Assembly (NCBI RefSeq): GCF_023168325.1
Contig: NZ_AP025688.1
Coordinates: 124,001 to 188,000, forward strand
Direction: 5' to 3'
Source: Tsukamurella sp. PLM1
Lineage (GTDB): Bacteria; Actinomycetota; Actinomycetes; Mycobacteriales; Mycobacteriaceae
DNA: 64,000 bases
The notes under the pieces are model-generated. The model saw only the letters and a list, made by a program, of their open reading frames with translations, searched no databases and was not told where the DNA came from. Position 1 is the first letter of the stretch, and each line of letters begins with the position of its first letter. The translations under genes were made by a program, and so were the position numbers. Shown in pieces: positions 57,810 through 64,000 of this stretch.

Positions 57810-60187
57810 CTATTCCGTGGGGCCCTCCCACGGCGCCTCGTCGGCGGAGGGCAGATCGCCGGGGAGCAGGTCGCGCCGGAACCCCGCCAGCTGGGTTGCC
57901 GCAGGTGGCCGCCCCGGCGCAGCGACGAGTACCGCACGTCGCCGATCACCTTCGGCAGCACCCAGACCGCGTCGCGCGCCTCCGGATCGTCGATCGGGGC
58001 GGTGAACGGGGAGCGGCGCATGCGCAGCGGCTCCAGCTCCTCGGCCAGCGCGGCCAGGTCGCGGTCGCTGAACCCCGACCCCACCGACCCCAGGTAGACG
58101 AGCCCCGTCTCCGCGGGCAGGCCCACGAGCACCGAGCCGATCCCGTTCGCCCGCGAGCCCTTGCCGGGCTTCCAGCCGCCGATCGCGACCTGGAGGTCGC
58201 GCCAGTTCTTGTGCTTGAGCCAGGCGCGCACCCGCTGCCCCGGCAGGTACGGCGAATCCCGCCGCTTCGCGATGATCCCCTCCCAGCCGCGCGCCGCGCT
58301 GAGCGCCGCGGCCTCGGCTCCGGTCATCGCGTCGACGAGCGGCGGCACGCTCACCGCCGTGTCGTGCTCGAGCAGCGGCGCAAGGCCTTCCAGCACCTGG
58401 CGGCGCACCGTCCACGGGCGCTTCGTCAGGTCGACGCCGTTGAGCGACAGCACGTCGAAGAGGTACAGCCGCACCGCGCCGGACCGGGTCTCGCCGCCCG
58501 CCATCAGGTGGAACGACGGTACGCCGTCCGGGTCGAGCACCACCGCCTCGCCGTCGAGCACCACGTCCATCCCGTCGAGATCGGCGGCGAGCGACTCGAA
58601 CTCGGGGAACTCGCCGGTCACCGTGCGGCCCGAGCGGGTGCGCAGGGAGACGGTGCCGCCGCGCACCGTCGCGATCATGCGGTAGCCGTCCCACTTGCCC
58701 TCGAAGGCCCAGTCCGCGGCGGGGAGCCCGTCGATCCCGGATTCCGTCGGCAGCATGGGATCCGGCGCGAGGCCGGCGGCGGGCTTGGCGGGCGCGGACT
58801 TGTCCTTGGTGAGGTGCGCCAGCCAGTTCTTGTCGCCGGTACGGATCAGCGCGTACCGTTTGCCCTGCAGCCGATTCCCGTGCAGCGTCACGATCACCTC
58901 GTTCGAGCGCCACTTCTCCAGCTCGTAGGTGCCGTGGTCCCAGATGGTCACGTCGCCGCCGCCGTACTCGCCCCGGGGGATGCTGCCCTCGAAGGCCGCG
59001 TAGTCCATCGGGTGGTCCTCGGTGCGGACGGCGAGGTGATTGATGTCGGGGTCGTCGGGGAGGTTCTTCGGCACGGCCCAGGAGGCGAGCACCCCGTCGT
59101 GCTCCAGGCGGAAGTCGTAGTGCAGGCGCCGCGCGTGGTGCTCCTGGATGACGAAGATCGGATCGCCGGTCGACGGTGCGCCGCCGAAGGGCTCGGGCGT
59201 CTTCCGCGCGTCGCGCTTGGCGCGGTACTCGCCGAGGTCGACGGGCTCGGGCGGCGGCGCCGACGGCGCCTCGGCACCGTCCGGCCGGGCGGCGGCACCG
59301 TCGAGCCCGGCGAGGAGGTCGCCGTCGGCCAGGGCGCGCGCGAGGACCTCGCCGAACTCGAGCTGGCGCAGGCCGGGGCGGGCGAGCTCGTCCCAGGTGC
59401 GCGGCGCGGCGACCCACGGATGGTCCCGTCCGCGCAGCGAGTACGGCGCGACGGTGGTCTTGGACGCGCTGTTCTGCGACCAGTCGACGAAGACGCGGCC
59501 GCCCCGCTGGACCTTCGCCATCGACGCGGTGACCAGCTCGGGCGATTCGGCCTCCAGCTGCGAGGCGATGGCGTGCGCGACCGTGCGCGCCCCGTTCGCC
59601 GAGATGCCGCCGGGCAGGGGCGCGTAGACGTGCAGCCCCTTCGACCCGCTGGTCACGGGGTAGCCGTCCATGTCCATCGCGGCGAGCAATTCGCGGATGC
59701 GCAGCGCGAGCGCGGCGCAGTCGTCGAGGGTGACGACGGGGCCGGGATCGAGGTCGAGCACGAGGCGGTTCGGCGGTCCGGGGACCTCCGGGCGGTCGGG
59801 GTCGGCGTCGTCGGGCACGAACGCCCACTGCGGGACGTGCAGCTCCAGCGCGGCCTGCTGGCCCAGCCACACCATGCCGGCGGCGTTGTCGATGACCGGG
59901 TACTGGGACTCGCCGTCGGAGTGGAACTGGCTGCCGCGGCGGATCCACGCGGGCGCGTGGCTCGGCAACCGTTTCTCGAAGAACGCGGTCTTGTCCACGC
60001 CGTTGGGCCAGCGCTTGCGGGTGAGCGGCCGGTCGTGCAGGTGGGGGAGCGCGAACGGCGCGATGGCCTGGAAGTAGTCGATGACCTCGGCCTTCGTGGT
60101 GCCCGTGGCGGGGTAGAGCACTTTGTCGAGGTTGGTCAGCTGCACGCCGACGCCGTCGACCTCACGGTTCTCCCGGATCTGCGCCAC
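57810..60187 (-). CDS. ligD: Multifunctional non-homologous end-joining DNA ligase LigD
   Basis: ATP-dependent ligase that works with Ku to process and seal double-strand breaks. Domains follow the mycobacterial order. The polymerase domain is at about 1-290 (LTNLDKVLYPATGTTKAEVI, RLVLDLDPGPVVTLDDC with the metal Asp pair, VTSGSKGLHVYAPL). The phosphoesterase is at about 335-470 (IQEHHARRLHYDFRLEHDG). The ligase is at about 490-790 (WAFEGKWDGYRMIATV with nucleophile Lys, VVLDGEAVVLD, WEGIIAKRRDSPY). GTG 60187 is the likely start. The frame changes near 57890, about 27 codons from the end, probably an indel. It is divergent from ku, 90 bases apart. Confidence 0.94.
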
Positions 60188-60277
60188 GGGCCCATTATCG
60201 GGCCCCGCGCCCGCAGTGGGGAGGAACGTCCCGCTCGCGCCCTCGCTAAATGACTCCTCACCAGTCACAATGGTCAC

Positions 60278-61090
60278 ATGCGCGCGATATGGACGGGTGA
60301 GCTGTCGTTCGGGCTCGTGAACGTGCCCGTGAAGGTGTACTCCGCGATCGAGAGCCACGACGCGAAGTCGCACCAGGTGGACTCGAAGGACGGGGTCCGC
60401 ATCCGGTACAAGCGCGTGCGCGAGGGCACCGACGACGAGGTGGAGTTCGCGAACATCGCGAACGCCTACGAGGCCGACGGCGGCGAGACGGTGGTCCTCT
60501 CGAAGGAGGACATCAAGTCGATGCCGGTGGAGAAGCACCGGGAGATCGCGGTCACCGAGTTCGTGCCGCGCGAGGACGTCGACCCGATCATGTTCGACAA
60601 GCCGTACTTCCTGGAGCCCTCGTCGAAGTCGCCCAAGGCGTACGTGCTGCTGCGGCAGGCGCTGCAGGAGACCGACCGGCTCGCGATCTGCACGTTCACG
60701 CTGCGCAACCGCACGCGGCTGTGCGCGCTGCGGGTGGTCGGCAACGTCATGGTGCTGCAGACCCTGCTCTGGCCCGACGAGGTGCGTACGCCCGAGTTCC
60801 CGGCGCTCACCGAGGACGTGAAGATCCGCCCGCAGGAGCTCGCGATGGCCGCCTCGCTGATCGACTCGATGGCGACCGACTTCGACCCCGAGCAGTACGA
60901 GGACGACTACCAGGTGCAGCTGCGCCAGCTCATCGAGGCGAAGGCCACGGGCGGCACCGCATTCCCCGAGGCCCCCGAGGAGGAGTCCGAGGACGACGAG
61001 GTCGCGGACCTGCTCGCTGCGCTCAAGGCGTCGGTGAAGAACCGCGAGGCGCAGGCCGAGAAGCCGGCCCGCAAACGCGCCGCGAGCTGA
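60278..61090 (+). CDS. ku: Non-homologous end-joining protein Ku
   Basis: Homodimeric ring that binds broken DNA ends and recruits LigD. The 270-residue protein begins MRAIWTGELSFGLVNVPVKV and shows YSAIESHDAKSHQVDSKDGV, VLSKEDIKSMPVEKHREIAV, FVPREDVDPIMFDKPYFLEP, QTLLWPDEVRTPEFPALTED and IDSMATDFDPEQYEDDYQVQ. A short basic tail (RKRAAS) follows an acidic stretch. No frameshift is seen. It is divergent from ligD with a 90-nt shared promoter region containing TGACTCCTCACCAGTCACAA. The pair constitutes the two-component bacterial end-joining system. Confidence 0.95.
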   Translation: MRAIWTGELSFGLVNVPVKVYSAIESHDAKSHQVDSKDGVRIRYKRVREGTDDEVEFANIANAYEADGGETVVLSKEDIKSMPVEKHREIAVTEFVPREDVDPIMFDKPYFLEPSSKSPKAYVLLRQALQETDRLAICTFTLRNRTRLCALRVVGNVMVLQTLLWPDEVRTPEFPALTEDVKIRPQELAMAASLIDSMATDFDPEQYEDDYQVQLRQLIEAKATGGTAFPEAPEEESEDDEVADLLAALKASVKNREAQAEKPARKRAAS

Positions 61091-61156
61091 CCGGGTCGGG
61101 CTGGGGCGCCGGCCGGCGCGGGTCCCTCGGCCCGACGGTGCCGCCGGGCGGCGGTG

Positions 61157-62438
61157 CTACCGGGCGCGGGTCTGCAGTTCGCGCACCACCGCGTCGAGCC
61201 AGCCGCCGACGGATTCTCGCGCCGCGAGGGTGTCGGGGTAGCGGCAGCGCAGGTGCAGGCCCGCCTCGTCGAGGATGAACCAGAGCATCACGCCGTCGGT
61301 GTCGATGGTGGCGCCCACGTACTGCGCGTCGAGCCGGGTGGCGTCGATCCGCACGGGCAGGCGGCGCAGGTCCAGCCAGGAGATCGCGAACATGCCGGGC
61401 GCCTCCGGCATGCCGCCCCACTCGGCGAGCACGTCCCGCAGCGGCCAGGACCCGAGCCGCACGGCCTCCTTCACCGCCTCCGCCGCGGCGGCGGGATCCC
61501 GGACCGCGAGTCCAGTACCGAGTTGGTGATGAACCAGCCCACCGAGTCGTGCCAGGTGTCGTCGTACCGGCTGTGCACGGGGAACACGGCCCGCAGCGGC
61601 ACCCCGGCGAGGTCCAGTGTCACCGCCGTCATCGCGGCGACGGTCATCGAGAGCGTCGAGACGCCCGCCGCCCGGGCCGCGTCCCCGAACGCGGAGACCT
61701 GCGCCGGGGCGAGCACGTCGCGCACCTCCACGCGTTCCACGTACGGCTCGGGCGCGCCGAGCGGCAGCGGGAACCGCGGCATCACCCCGCCGCTGGCGCG
61801 GAGGATCTCGGCCCATCGACGACGCACGTCGTCCGGCGCCGGCGGACGTGCGGCGAGTGCACGGGTGTGATCGGCGAAGGGCGGCACCGGGTCCCACGCC
61901 GGCGCCCGGCCGTCGAGTGCGGCGTCCAGCGCCGCCAACAGATCGCGCGCGATCACCAGCATCGACCACATGTCGGTGTGCGAATGGTCGGCCGCCACGA
62001 TCACCGTCGGTCCTGCCGCGGTCTCCAGGACGCAGAGCCGGTGCGCCGGACGGCGATACGGGGAGCAGGCGTCGTCGAGCACGCTCCGCAGCGCGTCGCC
62101 CACCGCCTGCCCCGGCCCGATCTCGTGCTCCACCCAGTTCCCCGGGCGCACCGAGATCTCGTGCAACGACGGCCCGTCGGGCCGGGGCGGAACGCGGTGC
62201 GCAGCGCGCCGTGCCGCGCGATCACCGCGAGCCAGGCCGCGGCGAGCTGCTCGCGTGGCACCGGGTCGGGGAGCCGGAACGACAGTGCCATCCACGAACC
62301 CGGCCGGTCCCCGCCGCCCACGTGCCGCGCCTGATCGAAGGACACGGGCAGGGCTTCGCCGGGCTCCGACGCCGCGACGTCGTAGCCGTACAGCCGGCCG
62401 AACGGCAGGCGCAGGTGGGCGACGTTGGTCAGGCGCAT
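61157..62438 (-). CDS. Condensation-domain (PapA-like) acyltransferase
   Basis: About 427 residues with the fold of condensation-domain/PapA acyltransferases: MRLTNVAHLRLPFGRLYGYD, GSWMALSFRLPDPVPREQLA and VIARHGALRTAFRPGP. The catalytic motif is AADHSHTDMWSMLVIARDLL (HxxxD), then VRAVFPVHSRYDDTWHDSVG-like text with GWFITNSV, and the tail is VGATIDTDGVMLWFILDEAG. Frames change near 62180 and 61510, read as indels. Mycobacterial PapA proteins add acyl chains to trehalose or phthiocerol, so a role in an envelope lipid is plausible, but no PKS partner is adjacent. The substrate is unknown. Confidence 0.72.
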
Positions 62439-62490
62439 GGGCGGTACCCTAGCCCTCCAACGAACCCTCCGCGCGGCGAGAGAAGGCCGG

Positions 62491-63264
62491 ATGACCAGCT
62501 TCGACGTCCCGGGCGCCCGGCTCGCCGTCGAGTACAGCGACGAGCACGGCCGTCCCGTCGTGCAGCTGCACGGCCTCACCTCCAGCCGCGCCCGCGACCG
62601 GGTCCTCGACCTCGACCTGGGGCGCGGCCTCAGCGGCACGCGGCTGCTGCGCTACGACGCCCGTGGACACGGATCCTCCACGGGCCGAGCGATTCCGGGC
62701 GATTACCGGTGGCCGAACCTCGCCGACGACCTGCTGCGGCTCCTCGACCACTGGTTCCCCGGGGAGCGGGTGCACGGCGTCGGGCCGTCGATGGGCACCG
62801 GCACACTGCTGCACGCCGCCGTGCGCGAGCCGGAACGGTTCAGCGGGCTCACCCTCATGGTGCCGCCGACCGCGTGGGAGACGCGCGTCGCGAAGGCCGC
62901 CGAATACCGCGCCGCCGCAACGACGATCGAGGAGCGCGGGCTGGAGGCGTTCCTCGCCGTGGGGGAGGGCGCCGCGCCGCCTCCGGCCACCGTCGAACAC
63001 CCGCCGACGCGGCCCGACGTCCCCGAATCGCTCCTGCCCTCGCTCTTCCGCGGCGCCGCCGCGAGCGATCTCCCCGCGCTGGGGGAGATCGCCCGCATCG
63101 ACGTGCCCGTCACCGTCCTGGCCTGGATCGACGATCCGGCGCACCCGGTCTCGACGGCCGAAGCGCTCAGCAGGACGCTCCCGCGGGCGACGATGTCGGT
63201 CGCGCGGACTCCGCAGGACGTGCGGGGGTGGCCGTCGGTCCTGTGCCGGGAGGTCGCGGGGTGA
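62491..63264 (+). CDS. Alpha/beta hydrolase
   Basis: Alpha/beta-hydrolase fold protein of 257 residues: MTSFDVPGARLAVEYSDEHG, VVQLHGLTSSRARDRVLDLD, LLRYDARGHGSSTGR and the nucleophile elbow VHGVGPSMGTGTLLHAA (Ser in GPSMGTG, a variant of GxSxG). The acid is probably in VLAWIDDPAHPVS. The expected C-terminal His is not obvious: the end reads SVARTPQDVRGWPSVLCREV, so the triad may be incomplete or the C-terminus altered by an indel. It overlaps the convergent EamA transporter gene by about 98 bases, which supports a disturbed 3' end in one of the two. Substrate unknown. Confidence 0.75.
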   Translation: MTSFDVPGARLAVEYSDEHGRPVVQLHGLTSSRARDRVLDLDLGRGLSGTRLLRYDARGHGSSTGRAIPGDYRWPNLADDLLRLLDHWFPGERVHGVGPSMGTGTLLHAAVREPERFSGLTLMVPPTAWETRVAKAAEYRAAATTIEERGLEAFLAVGEGAAPPPATVEHPPTRPDVPESLLPSLFRGAAASDLPALGEIARIDVPVTVLAWIDDPAHPVSTAEALSRTLPRATMSVARTPQDVRGWPSVLCREVAG

Positions 63265-64000
63265 GCCGCGAGACCGCCACGCCGACCAGGCACAGGACGC
63301 CGCCCAGCAGGCCCCACGCGGTGGGCGTCTCCGCCAGGAAGGCCCAGCTCAGCAGGATGGACAGGCCCGGCACCGCGTACGACGACGAGGCCGTGACCCC
63401 CGCGGACGTGTGCGCGAGCGCATAGGCCCACAGCAGGAAGGCGAGCGCGGTGGGCACGAGGCCCAGGTACACGATCCCGACGGTGCTCGACGTGGGCGCG
63501 GCCGCCAGCTCGTCGAACAGGCGTGGGACCCACGGCAGCAGGACGACGGCGCCGGTGATCGCGCCGAGCGCGGTCGCGGTGAGCGGATCGACGGTGCGCA
63601 GCACCAGCTTCTGGGCGACCACGCTGATCCCGTAGAGCAGGGCGGCGGCGACCGCCAGCGCCACGCCGGCACCGTCGCGCCGGCCGTCGCCGGTGAAGGC
63701 GATGATCGCGGCCCCGGCGAAGCTGATCGCGATGCCCACCACCAGCAGCGGCGGGAAGCCCTCCTGCAGGAAGGCGCCGGCCAGCACCGCGACGATGATC
63801 GGTGCGATGTTCACCAGCAGCGCCGTGGTGCCGGCGTCGAGGTGCTGCTCCGCCGCGTTGACCAGCACGGTGTACAGCGCGAACCATAGGGCGCCGTACC
63901 CGACGGTGAGCGCGAGCATCCGCCCGCGAGGCAGCCGGACACCCCGTTGTACAGGGCGTTCATGCCCCAGATCACGGTGAGCACGGCGGCGCCCACCAGG
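63167..64000 (-). CDS. EamA/DMT-family transporter, 5' end beyond window
   Basis: Drug/metabolite-type membrane transporter with EamA repeats. Visible helices are LTVGYGALWFALYTVLVNAA, TTALLVNIAPIIVAVLAGAF, PLLVVGIAISFAGAAIIAFT, ALAVAAALLYGISVVAQKLV, IVYLGLVPTALAFLLWAYAL, SYAVPGLSILLSWAFLAETP and GLLGGVLCLVGVAVSRL. The first repeat begins before the window edge (VGAAVLTVIWGMNALYNG is its visible start). The frame changes near 63930, probably an indel. The tail after VSRL is a non-hydrophobic Pro/Thr stretch and overlaps the convergent hydrolase gene. The substrate is not predictable. Confidence 0.82.
   Translation of the reverse strand, partial: PGGRRRAHRDLGHERPVQRGVRLPRGRMLALTVGYGALWFALYTVLVNAAEQHLDAGTTALLVNIAPIIVAVLAGAFLQEGFPPLLVVGIAISFAGAAIIAFTGDGRRDGAGVALAVAAALLYGISVVAQKLVLRTVDPLTATALGAITGAVVLLPWVPRLFDELAAAPTSSTVGIVYLGLVPTALAFLLWAYALAHTSAGVTASSSYAVPGLSILLSWAFLAETPTAWGLLGGVLCLVGVAVSRLTPRPPGTGPTATPARPAESARPTSSPAGASC

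Overview
The window is GC-rich (roughly 70%) chromosomal DNA from a mycolic-acid-containing actinobacterium (order Mycobacteriales). The evidence is a near-complete mycolate/arabinogalactan assembly cluster (glf, glfT2, a DPPR phosphatase, ubiA, aftB, mycolyltransferase, cutinase-type esterases, fadD32, pks13, accD4), two more secreted mycolyltransferases, and a Mycobacterium-type Ku/LigD pair. My guess from gene content and protein style is Tsukamurella or a close relative, but no search was run to confirm it. No tRNA, rRNA, CRISPR array, insertion sequence or prophage was seen.

Layout. 1-5.0 kb: edge membrane protein, a Roadblock/LC7 protein overlapping a metallo-beta-lactamase/Rieske fusion, then a divergent acyltransferase-HAD phosphatase pair. 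5.0-5.5 kb: a gene-free stretch of small palindromes and a 9-nt direct-repeat array. 5.5-31.2 kb: the cell-envelope cluster, all on + except one alpha/beta hydrolase, in the reverse order of the M. tuberculosis Rv3799c-Rv3809c region. It is interrupted by a lipoprotein, a second cutinase and an F420-type oxidoreductase. 31.2-33.8 kb: a TetR-controlled oxidoreductase, a SnoaL-like protein and a free-methionine sulfoxide reductase. 34.1-36.4 kb: tandem antigen-85-type mycolyltransferases with their own promoters and terminators. 36.5-38.6 kb: CitE-like lyase, YceI and VOC proteins. 38.6-44.6 kb: a fructose phosphotransferase system (ptsI divergent from fruR-fruK-fruA-ptsH). 44.7-48.0 kb: regulators, an LppU-like protein, a 2-hydroxyacid dehydrogenase and a MarR protein. 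48.2-51.3 kb: proton-translocating transhydrogenase pntAB behind a structured leader. 51.4-57.8 kb: NAD(P)-binding protein, LysE/LysG pair, PAP2-lipid kinase fusion, secreted protease, P1 peptidase, MarR. 57.8-61.1 kb: LigD and Ku. 61.1-64 kb: condensation-domain protein, hydrolase and a truncated EamA transporter.

How it works together. AccD4, FadD32 and Pks13 activate and condense the two fatty chains of mycolic acids. Glf, GlfT2, UbiA, the PAP2 phosphatase and AftB build the arabinogalactan that receives them, and the antigen-85-type enzymes transfer mycolates outside the membrane. The transhydrogenase balances NADH and NADPH, and the PTS imports fructose.

Sequence quality. About half the protein genes, including ones that should be essential (pks13, fadD32, ptsI), are broken by one or more frameshifts, mostly next to C/G runs. 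This looks like uncorrected indel error in the assembly, not gene decay. Broken genes are therefore given as one feature spanning both frames, with the approximate shift position stated.

Most interesting non-coding signals: in-phase 9-nt direct-repeat arrays at two envelope-gene promoters, palindrome arrays in two intergenic regions, an over-represented word GCACCGTCGG, a dispersed repeat read in two different frames in glfT2 and pks13, and three perfect inverted-repeat operators.
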